A DNA stretch of 64,000 bases, from positions 30,277,299 through 30,341,298 of the forward strand of contig LS997567.1 in assembly GCA_000469685.2 (NCBI GenBank). The letters are read 5' to 3'. Position numbers and translations under genes: made by a program. Positions 45,386 to 54,100 of this stretch are shown in pieces (positions within the stretch are counted from its first letter, which is position 1; each line of letters opens with the position of its first letter). The DNA is from Haemonchus contortus (taxonomy: Eukaryota > Nematoda > Chromadorea > Rhabditida > Trichostrongylidae). The notes below the pieces were generated by a model. That model was not told the origin of the DNA and did not search any database. It was given only the letters and a program-made list of their open reading frames with translations.

Positions 45386-46215
45386 CTGGACGTCTTCTGT
45401 TTCACACTGCCTCGCCGTACAGGTTCGTTGTGACAGAATCGCTTTCTTCGGTCGACATTCCGTCTTCAGAGACTTGAAAGTAGTTCGGAGCTTAGGATTC
45501 ATGGCATTCCCATCAAGCGACCAAACACGCTAGGCCAGTCGCAACAACACCCGGAAACTCGACCACCAAAGATCCCTTAGAAGGAACCAACATTGTGCGG
45601 TTTCATCAGCAATCTCGTTGAACTTGATTTCGTGAGCATTCAGGGATCAATGAGACTCTGATGTAGGTCGTCAGATAAAAATTACCCGGTAATCTCAAAG
45701 CACGCCCACAAAAAGGCTTGAATGGTAGAGGTTCACTTGTTACAGAAAGTCACTCATTCGATTGTTCAGCATAGAACTCCTCTCACGGATGTGTAACGCT
45801 GCCAATATCTTACTAGCACCGGTCTCATTTCCGTGGGCGTATGCATTGCCTTTGCCGAGACTTAGCATTGAAGTTGATGCACAGCTCTCACTGCAGTATC
45901 CATCGTTTCCGAACTGACAAATGACGCAGTTATCCGTTGTACATATGTCATCATTAAGCTTGCTACGGATTCGATGACGTTCGATATGTCCAGTGGTAGG
46001 ATTACCAAGACAACAGCTTTAACTGAATCCACCCCTGCAATGCACTGTGTCTGCGCTGACCTGGTCGGATATAGAGACACCATGTTTTCGCGATCCCCGT
46101 ATTTTCGCGAATGACTATATGAGTTGACCTTCCATAGCGATTCATGTTTGCAATCTCAGATGTAGTATTACGTGACTTCCTCCGTTCCGGTTTTTTGGCA
46201 GGTATGTTAGATGTC
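45386..46215 (-). pseudogene. PLE-A family relic: C-terminal end and pLTR
   Basis: Old minus-strand relative of PLE-A. From 46190 down: RKSRNTTSEIANMNRYG, MVSLYPT(R)SAQTQC, then AVVLVILPLDISNVIES (compare DVVLINVPSDNIKR), VQRITASFVSSETMDTAVRA and HQLQC, i.e. the Cys-rich lead-in with its Cys codons lost. Below 45850 the GIY-YIG end and pLTR follow (ctcaaagcacgcccacaaaa, tcaatgagac, gtttctgg-type segments, cctcgccgtacaggttcgtt). Its hammerhead region retains CUGAAGA in place of the UUGAAGA of young PLE-A. The copy ends where RTE-4 begins. Confidence 0.75.
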
Positions 46216-46653
46216 CTGCGGATCCCATTTACTGAGGGCTCTCTCTTATTGGAATATCCCAGCCGGTTAGCGATGAGTCTACGTAGGGCGTCCCCAGGTG
46301 GCGGATAGGGGAGTCGATCGCCGACCAATAGTCGCCAGCACTTGCCTATAAACGCAATTGGATTCAGGGGTGGACTTCTTCAATCTGCTCTGCTGATCAT
46401 ATACCCTCTGTTTCTCGCAGGCGTATCCGCGCATACGTGTGTGGAGAGTCTGTGGGTGCAGTTGGTATCCTGCCCATCGACTCAGCCAAAAGCTTGCATT
46501 CGAGTGACTGGGAAGTACCTGAAAGGCGATTAGGGGCCGCCTCCAGAAACAAAGCCCCTCGTTCACTGCGGGATAGCCTGGCAAGCTCCCGGAGCCAATC
46601 CAGCCCCCACGTCGGCGCCTGGCAAGCTACACGTTGGATATTCACTCGCGCCC

Positions 46654-46773
46654 TGAGATTTTAGCAGCTTCGGCCAGCGATATTGGCCTCCTTTGAAGCA
46701 GAGGGGGCCCTGATACGGCCCCCCTCTGCTTCAAAGGAGGCCAATACCGCTGGCAGAAGCTGCTGAAATCTCA
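46654..46773. repeat. Near-perfect palindrome in the RTE-4 leader
   Basis: Arms 46654-46709 and 46717-46773 are complementary, with three mismatches and one single-base indel, around a 7-base centre (ctgatac). The right arm is the normal RTE leader that runs into the endonuclease start (gctgctgaaatctca); the left arm is its inverted copy and is absent from RTE-1 and RTE-5. Confidence 0.9.
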
Positions 46774-47080
46774 AAGCCAAAACAGGCTGCCTAAAAGGAG
46801 ATTGACTAAGATGGCGATCTGTACTTTCAACGCACGGACGCTTGCACCGGAAGCGTGTATAGAAGACCTGATGATGCAAGCTAGAAAGATCTAGTACGAC
46901 TCCATCGAATTGACAAAGACGAGAAGTCACCGCCCGTTGCTGATACATTCGAAACTGGAGAAAAACTGTTCCTTGGATTATGCGACAGCAGTCGGCGGTG
47001 TAAGTGTCCGCGTCAACACGCACTTAGCCATGAACATCGATTCGTACGAAAGCTTGACAACCTGAAAAGGACGTCTGCGA

Positions 47081-47677
47081 TTGAGAAGATGTGGCTCAAC
47101 CCCAGCTCTAACCATCTTCGTTGCTTACGCACTAACATCGAGCTACGAAGAAGAAGAGATGGAGGCGTTTTATATGGATCTGAAGAGGCTCTACAGAGAA
47201 GATCACACTTTCTTCAAGGTCATCATTAGTGATTTTAACGCCAAGATTGGCCCCAGAAGAACGTCTGAAGAGCTCCATGGGATAGAATGGGATGAGCAGG
47301 GTGAAAGGTTGTCCGAGTGCATCACGTCGACCCACACCATCCATGGTAACTCGCAATTCCAGGAGCCCTCTCATTTGCGATGAACATGGGAGTCGCCTGG
47401 TGGACAGTTCCATAACGAGATAGATCACATCATCTTCAATCGGAAATTTGCCTGACTGATGTCGCTGTTGTTCCGAAGTTCTACCTGGGAACAGACAATC
47501 GCCTCTTCCGCGTTAGATTCCGCTCTTCAGTGCGTAGAGAGAGAGCTGCGACGTAGTCCCAAGAATGTTGTCAACTGGGATCATTTCGCTTCCCTTGCGA
47601 GTGAATGGGAAGATTCCGTTATCGACAACATCGATGAAGAGTACAGCCGGCTCGTCGAACATCTTCACGATAAGTAG
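47081..47677 (+). pseudogene. RTE-4 endonuclease domain, C-terminal part
   Basis: Continuation of the AP endonuclease begun at 46811: RRCGSTPALTIFVAYALTSS, ISDFNAKIGPRRTSEELHG (a block that is shortened in RTE-1 and RTE-5), ERLSECITSTHTIHGNSQFQ, a stop in place of Trp (HLR*TWES) at about 47383, then a frameshift inside the NRKFA segment. The SDHR catalytic motif is replaced by EQTIAS in the current frame. EEYSRLVEHLHDK marks the end of the domain. Confidence 0.75.
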
Positions 47678-48092
47678 CTAAGAAAGCAGAGAGTTTCGAG
47701 TAGCCAAGAGACGACTCTCTTCGAAGACTCTCGTGGTGATACGCCTACGTGAATCGCGCGAGTTGCAGGCAATCATCAACAAACGTCCGAACTTGCGAAG
47801 TTATGCAGATAAGCGATAAAGGAAGATCTGAAAGAGAGAAGAGCAGCAGTTGTTGACGAAGCCGCCGGGGCCGGAAAGAGCATTCGCAAAGCCCGACGGA
47901 GCTCGCCAATTACAAGACCAAGTTGACTTCCTTTCGTTGTCCCGACGGAACAGTTACTGCATCTCGAAGGGCGTTGGCGGTCATCTACGACTTCTACTCA
48001 GATCTCTTCGACAGCCACTTTAGCTGCCTTCCCACCCTATTAGGCAAGACGAATAATCGCTCCTTCAGCTCTCCCTCCATGCCATCACGTCG

Positions 48093-48810
48093 ATGAACTG
48101 TGCGGCGCTTGGTCCCGATAAGACCAATCCAGAACATCTGAAGAGTTTTCCAACAGTTATCATCAGAACTCTGGCTAGGCTCTTCACACGGGACCTGTCG
48201 GTATGCAAAGTGCCCACATCGTGGAAATCTAGCAAGCCTGTGTCGCTGTACAAGAAGGGAGATTCCGACGATATTGGCGACTGTCGCTCAATGTGCCTGC
48301 TGTCTGTATTCTACAAGCTTTTCACTCGCGTCATCCTGGGCAGAATTCACAGAATACACAGAATATTAGATGAATGGCAGCCATGCGAGCAAGCAGGGTT
48401 TCGGAGAGGGTTCAGTACAATCGATCATATCCTTACTCTTATGAGACTCATTAAAGTTTCACGAGAGCACAAAATGTCGTTATGTCTTACGTTCATCGAT
48501 ATGGAGAAACCCCCTGACACTGTTGAGACAGAAGCGGTAATCGAAGCCCTGGGCAACCAGAGAGTTCTTACTCAATATGCAAAGATGCTTCGTGTGCTCT
48601 ACAACTACCTAACGACCAGGATCTTGCTATTCTATGAAGAAGTCACCATTAACGTGAAGAGAGCGGTTTGACCGGGCGATACCATTTCGCCCAAGCTTTT
48701 CAGTGCCGCTCTCGAGAATATCATGCATCATTCGGAATGGGAAGACTTGGGAGTGAAGGTCGACGGTCGCTACCTATATCACCTCTGTTTTGCGGACGAC
48801 ATCGTGCTTA
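48093..48810 (+). pseudogene. RTE-4 reverse transcriptase, interrupted after FADD
   Basis: GPDKTNPEHLKSFPTVIIRT, VPTSWKSSKPVSLYKKGD, CEQAGFRRGFSTIDHI and motif A LCLTFIDMEKPPD, in which the second catalytic-region residue is changed from the usual KKAFDT, are in one frame to 48671. A stop follows AV, and the VRQGDTISPK block continues in another frame (GDTISPKLFSAA) to FADDIVL at 48789-48809. The domain is cut there by the mariner. Confidence 0.8.
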
Positions 48811-48815
48811 TACGA

Positions 48816-49090
48816 GGGTTGCCTTTTATACTTCGGGATTGAGCAAACCTGGTGTTGCAATCTGGCAACTGACAGCTCTATCGTAGAGTTTGGCTCTTTT
48901 GAGGTCATTCTCACTCAGAAGGTTTTGACATATGAGCGCTCTTTGTGTTGTTTACACTGACTTAAAAAAAATTTACTCAGGCCCTAGACCAGCCCCCACT
49001 TAGGTCAAACCTCCTTCCCCCTCCCTCAACCTCCCACTCCCCCTTTGGCGATGAGGCTCCATCAAGGACCAGTGCTTATCGACGGTATGA
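48816..49090 (+). repeat. Left-end mariner segment, first copy
   Basis: Shares gttgcaatctggcaac, ttttgacatatgagcgctct, ttgtgttgtttacactgact and gatgaggctccatcaag with 50314-50560. The two stretches are direct repeats of about 250-270 bp; the second lacks some 25 bases next to the terminal repeat. Confidence 0.88.
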
Positions 49091-50313
49091 TGGATTACGA
49101 AGATCTCAAATCTGCGTTCCAAATCCGCTAAACGATTGTGGGAACAAAGTTACGGGACCAGTTCCTCACTGTATTATACAACTGCAATGAACGGATCACC
49201 GAGCCGAGCAAAGCCCTTACCTGTGCAACGGTGGCCTAGCGGCTAATGTGGTGGACTGGTAGGCATGACATCAAGGTTTGACTCCTTGATGAATGCGCTC
49301 ATTTTGCTACTTCATAAAATGAGCCCTAGACGCTTGCAAAAGTTTTTGGGATAAATAATAGCCATCTAAAGAGCGACTTCACATTTTAGGATTCCGGGGA
49401 ATAGTAAACCAATAAATTTCTTTACCACACCTGGCCGAATATATACGCCTCTCTACCCCGAACAGCCATGATGGTGTTTCGAGATCTTCGGCAGCTCCCT
49501 CCACTTACGGTAGACGGCGGTCGAAGGACTCATCCGACCACGTCCCTCTTTGGGAGGGATGCGGTCCTTATATTTTACTAATACTGTACGCGCTTTCAAA
49601 GCGGTAGTACAGGTTAAATGACATTGTTGAAGGAATACTGTAGAACAACAGCTTGTCGCTTTGTGTGCACGTATGATTATCTACTAATTCTTCAGGTGAA
49701 CGCCTTTTCAAGAAGCCCTTTCATGAGGTAGACGTGGTGGTGCTGTGAGACATGATATATAGCTGTACTCAAAACCCTGAATTCGCCCACGACTTGCTTT
49801 GAAACCGTCCCCTATGAGTCTTCATTGCTGATTTGAAGCGTCATCCAGACCTCACACTTTGTCAAAGATGGGCTAATTTTGAAGCTCACAGCCTCTCACA
49901 CATGCCCCTAATTTCGACGGCACTCTGGCGAAATGATACGAAACTGTTTTTCATGTACGAAGATATGTGGGTGCTTTTGACACTCGAACTGTAGCTGAAG
50001 CTATGAACTGTTCTACCATCTCCATAAAATTGGAGCTCATGGGCCGGTTCACCAAGTTGGAGGCTACGTTTCACTCCCGATTCTCACTTTTTCACAAACG
50101 TACGAGGTTTCTTCCGCGAAGTTACGGATCCATCGTCACTGTCATCATCAGGCGACCGCAGAAGATCTCTCACGGAATCGACTACCTCGCAGAGGATAAC
50201 GGGATTGTTTTCATAGCATCGAGTAGTACGGTTCAAAAGCTCTTTATTACCGCCTCTCCTAGATGGCGCCCATTTTACGCTGCAACAACGAAACTCCTCC
50301 ATCAAACGCGATA
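49091..50313. other. Extra sequence inside the mariner
   Basis: About 1.2 kb between the duplicated mariner left ends. It contains a tRNA-like unit (49231-49300). Overlapping frames 49967-50323 (plus) and 50084-50404 (minus, ending with an acidic DDDSDDGS stretch) cannot be assigned; neither resembles mariner transposase. The origin may be a nested insertion or filler picked up during repair. Confidence 0.4.
49231..49300 (+). repeat. tRNA-derived SINE-like unit
   Basis: An A-box-like gtggcctagcgg (49231-49242) and a B-box-like ggtttgactcc (49275-49285) are spaced as in a tRNA, with a short stem (atcaagg...ccttgat) around the B box. No complete cloverleaf acceptor stem is evident and the sequence continues into an unrelated AT-rich tail, so a SINE or tRNA pseudogene is more likely than a functional tRNA gene. 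Confidence 0.45.
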
Positions 50314-50559
50314 CGAGGGTTAACCCTAGTGTTGCAATCTGGCAACCGATAGCTCTTTCGTAAAGTTTGACTCTTTCGAGGTCATACTTAGAACGTTTTG
50401 ACATATGAGCGCTCTTTGTGTTGTTTACACTGACTTAAAAAATTTACTCAAGCCCTAGACCCCCCACCCCCCACTTAGGACAACCCCCCCCCCCTTTAAC
50501 TTCCCGCTCCCACTTTGGCGATGAGGCTCCATCAAGTACCAGTGCTTATCGATGGTATT

Positions 50560-51264
50560 GAGAAATTACCCGAAGTCGTAGTTCACTACAAGACGAATTC
50601 CGTGGAGGTCTCCAAAATCAGTTGTTGTTCCTATGCTGTGCGCAAACGTAATAGCAAGATCGTCATGTGACCTATCGTGAGATTGGGACAACCCTAGGCA
50701 TTAAAGGGACTAACATATATTCAATATTGCATGAACATTTGATTGTGAAAAAAACTTGTTTTTGAAGAATTTGGCAGTCCCCAAAAAGGGCTCGTTTCGA
50801 TTTGTCGAAAGAAATGCTCAAAAAATACGGTCGCAATGCTTCGAAACAGTCTATGACATCGCGACAGGTGATATGTAATGGGTTTACGCGTAGGAGCCCG
50901 AAGTAAACAGCAGTCGACGGTATGGGTATTTCAAGATTAGCGGAATCCAACAAAAGCTGTCCGCGCACCAAGCACTTCCAAAGAATTGGTCTCCTGTTTT
51001 TTTTTGGGAAAACTGGACACGTCGCAACCAACGATGTGATAAGTCATCAGCCATATAGTCTTCGGGTGACTTCTTCTTATCCCGTACGTAAAAAATAAAA
51101 TTTTGTGACGTTCAACGTTTTTCGACCCCTGAAGAAGCCGTTGATGCACTCAGAAAGCATGTTTTAGAGTTATCTCAATCGAAGTGGCAAAAGTGCTTCT
51201 ACAGTAGGTTCGAACGCATGCAAAAGTGTGTAGATGTTGATGTGGAGATTTTTGGAAGGCAGTA
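50560..51264 (+). pseudogene. Mariner transposase, decayed
   Basis: Fragments of a D,D34D transposase: GTNIYSILHEHLIVKK (helix-turn-helix end), KKGSFRFVERNAQK, ETVYDIATGDM (first catalytic Asp, codon 50869-50871, followed by a stop in place of the conserved Ser/Glu), ENWTRRNQ/KTGHVAT near 51010, then a jump to GDFFLS (the last catalytic region) at about 51070 and FSTPEEAVDALRKHVLELSQ with WQKCFYSRFERMQKC. The central part with the second Asp is deleted. Inactive. Confidence 0.85.
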
Positions 51265-52087
51265 AAGCGATTTTTAATGTTTAATAGTTATTTTTGCTCT
51301 CTAATCCCGAATTATAAAAGGCAACCTACGTAATACCGAACATCGAGCAGGCGGAACGAATGCTAACCGAGCTTGATAGTGCTTGTGGAAAAATCGGCTT
51401 GAGACTGGACCTAACGAAGACGATGTTCATGAACAACGTAATGGTGCTCCTTTTACGTTAAACGGAACGAACATCTCCGAATGCTCTAGCTATGCGTATC
51501 TAGGGTCGGGAAGTCAACATGACGAACGACCTAGCTCCGGAGCTGAGCAGACGAAACGCGCGGCGTGGTAAGCATTTAAGAACGTCGAAAGAGCAGTGAA
51601 GAAGACAAAGAAAATTCGTCCCCGCGCTCACCTTCTCAACACTGCGGTCCTTCTTGCTTTGGCATACGCCTCGGAGGCATGGATTTTACGAAAGCAAGAT
51701 GAGTATTCAGTTAGGGCCATCCAACACGCTGTGGAAAGGATGATGCTCGAAATTTCTCTATACACGCAAGTGCAGATGGGAATCCGGATTTTCGAGCTTC
51801 GTCATCGCTCGAAGATCAAGGATACGCCGAGAAATCGAAGATCAGGTGAGCCGGACACGTTTTGCGATATAGTGATGACCGCTGAACCAGGGCGGTTACG
51901 TACTGGATCCCGCCAGACGTCAGATGAACGCCATGAAGCCGCTAGCTCAATCGTCAGACCTCTCCACGAAAAGAATGTATTGGCCGTGTCCTTCAAGCCG
52001 AGTACGATTCAATAGACTACTCTAGCTAGCGACGGGGCGAATGGAGACTTTACTGGCGCCCGCTCGAGGCGATGTCCGAATTTCTGC

Positions 52088-52302
52088 GACTATTGCAATA
52101 GGCTTGACGCGTTTGGGTGCTCAATAGGTAATGTCACAGATAAGGTTTCGAAGTACTTCCAGGTCACTAACAAATACGGTTCTATAGTACTCCTGTACTA
52201 TAGAACCGTTTTATGTGTTCTAATAGCAATCCTGTACATCAAAGCAGCGTAAAACATTATTATAATGCTAAGGTTTCAAGAAGACCGAACGTGGGAGTCT
52301 TT
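52088..52302 (+). pseudogene. PLE-A family relic: pLTR and ORF start
   Basis: cttgacgcgtttgggtgctc, tacttccaggtcac, caatcctgtac and tttcaagaagaccgaacgtg follow the PLE-A order from the pLTR into the ORF. MLRFQEDRTWES at 52265-52300 corresponds to MPRFQEDRTWKL. It stops soon after. The hammerhead segment is missing and a perfect hairpin stands near its place. Confidence 0.75.
52177..52208. repeat. Perfect 14-bp hairpin in the PLE-A relic
   Basis: cggttctatagtac (52177-52190) and its exact complement gtactatagaaccg (52195-52208) with a 4-base loop. The left arm corresponds to cggttccatcata of the PLE-A pLTR. Confidence 0.85.
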
Positions 52303-52679
52303 TGGTATTTTGAAAACTTAGCTTTTCTTGCATGAGCGAAGTTGTCCCAAAAAGTAATTGTGTTACTCGTCGGTTTGGATGATAGCGAAGAATTCCAATG
52401 AATTATCAAGAAGATTATATTATTAGAAATTTCGAATTTCTTCTATACAGATTAGAAAATCTTACTGAGACGACATCCCTCAAATCCCTTTCGAAAATTC
52501 GTAACAACCATCTCATCAGCTAGACAAAACCATCGATTAAAATTTTGTGATGTGCCTAACCTCGGATCGCTAAGAATCATTTGGTGTTTGGCAGTGAAAC
52601 TCTTAAACAAATTTTTCAGGACAGTATTGATGGTGAAGTTGCCAACGATGACCTAACAGGCGATATGTCTTTTTTTTAG
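52303..52679. other. Unassigned interval, probably intron
   Basis: No gene recognised. It ends in a T-rich acceptor (tcttttttttag) before the candidate exon. Confidence 0.35.
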
Positions 52680-52918
52680 TGTTCCGCTAGATCCACGATC
52701 AATCCTTTAAGGGCTCATAAACGCCGTGGCTTGTTGTCGGCACCTAGACAACCAAGTTGTAGAGTTATGGTACGGCCATATTCGTTCGATCACGTACCCC
52801 CCATTCTCGTCCGATTCAAAGTCTCTAAGCGATCTTTATGTCCTGTTGACGAGGACACCGCTATGCACGTGCTACCGCATGTTCTCGCGAGCAACCCTTC
52901 TGTTACACTAACGATGAG
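52680..52918 (+). CDS. Candidate internal exon of an unrecognised host gene
   Basis: A 239-nt stretch is open in one frame from a strong acceptor (tcttttttttag before 52680) to a strong donor (gtgagtg after 52918). The translation starts CSARSTINPLRAHKRRG and later reads VRPYSFDHVPPILVRFKVSK and PVDEDTAMHVLPHVLASN. It is basic at first and mixed later, with no transmembrane segment. It does not resemble the transposons here. I do not recognise the family and found no partner exon. Confidence 0.45.
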
Positions 52919-53294
52919 GTGAGTGACGCTACTGTAACACATTAACACTTCTGTCATATTAAAGATTTCCTTAAGTTTTGAGAAGATTCATATCGTTCTT
53001 ACTGTTCTTGCCATATACCATCCTGTCCGTGACTAGACGTGGAACGGGTTTGGCTACTTGGTTTCATGAGCAACAAGGTTATCTTTCGATGTTGCCTCGA
53101 CTTCTCGCGCACATTCTCTTCTGCTACTAACCAGGGGAGGGTTTCAACTTTATCGATAGGGCTTGCATTAACAAATATGGAAGTTAAATTGTCAAAAGAG
53201 TCCACCGAAAAAGTTGTGAGCGTACGCACCTTGTTTGCCTAAAGCAAGTAGAAATGGTAAAAATTGATAAGTGCAGTTGTCCGCAATGACCACA

Positions 53295-53482
53295 AGAGCC
53301 CCCGTGGCGTAGTGGCAGTGATGTCCATCTCCAGGTGAGCGGTGAGGGTTTGCTCCCCATTGTTTTGCAAAACGTGCTTTCAATCGAATAAAAGCTCCCA
53401 AACCGCTTTTTCTTAATAACTTAAATCAGCGCTTTGATTCGGCATCTGCGATCCCTTATCTGTCATCTATCACCGCACTTCC
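53295..53482 (+). repeat. tRNA-derived SINE, forward copy
   Basis: A-box-like gtggcgtagtgg (53304-53315) and B-box-like gggtttgctcc (53346-53356) in tRNA spacing, followed by an AT-rich tail. The same unit occurs inverted at 53812-54005 with the sequence conserved outside the tRNA part as well, so it is a dispersed SINE and not a tRNA gene. Confidence 0.65.
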
Positions 53483-53811
53483 TCAATATTTCTCCACATC
53501 ATTTTTGTAACCCTCTTTCATTTTTAAAACCGAAACACACATACCCACACCCAAAGTGAATAGTCGCGGACAAAACTCAACATCGATGAAACAACACAAA
53601 AAATGGATTGGGAAAAGGTTATTTTTTCGGTCTCGAATCGATTGTGTGTTTTATTCACGGTTGTGGAGAGACAGCATGCACATATGATATTCGCATTTTG
53701 TGAACAATATATCTTCTTCACTCATTTTTTGGATTGTTTCATCAATATATTTAGTTTTTCACGCATCTCTTCTGAGTGATTCGGGTTTTCCCTTCACCTT
53801 AGGAAATTATA

Positions 53812-54005
53812 AATAAGTGTGGTGATAGGTGGTAGATAGGTGATCGCAAATGATAGCCGAAACAAAGCGCTGACTTGAATTAGTAAGAAGAGTTTAGGAG
53901 CTTTATCCGATTGAGAGCACCTTTTGCAAAAGCGAGAACGACAACGGGTAGCAAACCCTCACCTCTCACCTGGAGAGGGAGAGCACTGCCACTGCGCCAA
54001 GGAGA
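53812..54005 (-). repeat. tRNA-derived SINE, inverted copy
   Basis: On the minus strand: cttggcgcagtgg (A box), gtgagggtttgctacccg (B box) and the tail gcttttgcaaaaggtgct, then agcgctttgtttcggct. It pairs with 53295-53482. Confidence 0.65.
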
Positions 54006-54100
54006 CCCTTTCCATATTTGTTGATAACTTTCCAAACCCTATCGATATTCTTAGGCCTTCACTCGAAGTTTCATGGGAAGTTGAAACCCTTCCCTTGTGA

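Larger units (their letters stand above)
48813..51330 (+). mobile_element. Mariner-type DNA transposon inserted in RTE-4
   Basis: Terminal inverted repeats begin cgagggttgccttttatact at the left (48813) and, in complement, cgtaggttgccttttataat at the right (ending 51330). TA flanks both sides (48811-48812, 51331-51332). With the insert and one TA removed, the flanks give gtgcttataataccgaac, aligning with gtgctcataacactgaac in RTE-5. The transposase is internally deleted and broken. At 2.5 kb it exceeds the usual 1.3 kb because of extra sequence between two copies of its left end (see 49091-50313). Confidence 0.9.
46216..52085 (+). mobile_element. RTE-4: plus-strand RTE retrotransposon split by a mariner
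   Basis: 5' end at about 46216 (ctgcggatccc, the hairpin sequence conserved in RTE-1 and RTE-5). A leader with an internal palindrome (46654-46773) is followed by the endonuclease from MAICTFNARTLAPEACIEDL at 46811, with VFVAYALTSSYEEEEMEAFY (47110-47165), GGQFHNEIDHIIFNRKF and ALQCVERELRRSPKNVVNWD (47520-47580). RT has VPTSWKSSKPVSLYKKGD (48215), AGFRRGFSTIDHI (48400), LCLTFIDMEKPPDT and CFADDIVL (FADD 48789-48800). The mariner lies at 48813-51330, after which the RTE resumes with PNIEQAERMLTELDSACGKI (51337), TKTMFMNN and VRKQDEYSVRA-type sequence up to about 52085. Several stops make it inactive. Confidence 0.88.
53131..54100. repeat. Long imperfect inverted repeat built on a SINE pair
   Basis: Left arm 53131-53482 and right arm 53812-54100 are inverted copies separated by about 330 bp. 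Shared parts are gggtttcaact, atcgatagggnttg, aacaaatatgg, the tRNA-like unit and its tail (cagcgctttg..tcggc, tatctaccac-like). The left arm has about 100 extra bases between aacaaatatgg and the tRNA-like unit. Transcribed through, this would form a long hairpin. Confidence 0.8.

Noticed and set aside
49231..49300. Functional tRNA gene
   Set aside because: A and B boxes are present but no acceptor stem or anticodon arm could be paired convincingly; it lies inside a dead transposon.
50084..50404. Minus frame with acidic DDDSDDGS end as a gene
   Set aside because: Overlaps the mariner end repeat and an opposite frame of similar length; no family resemblance.
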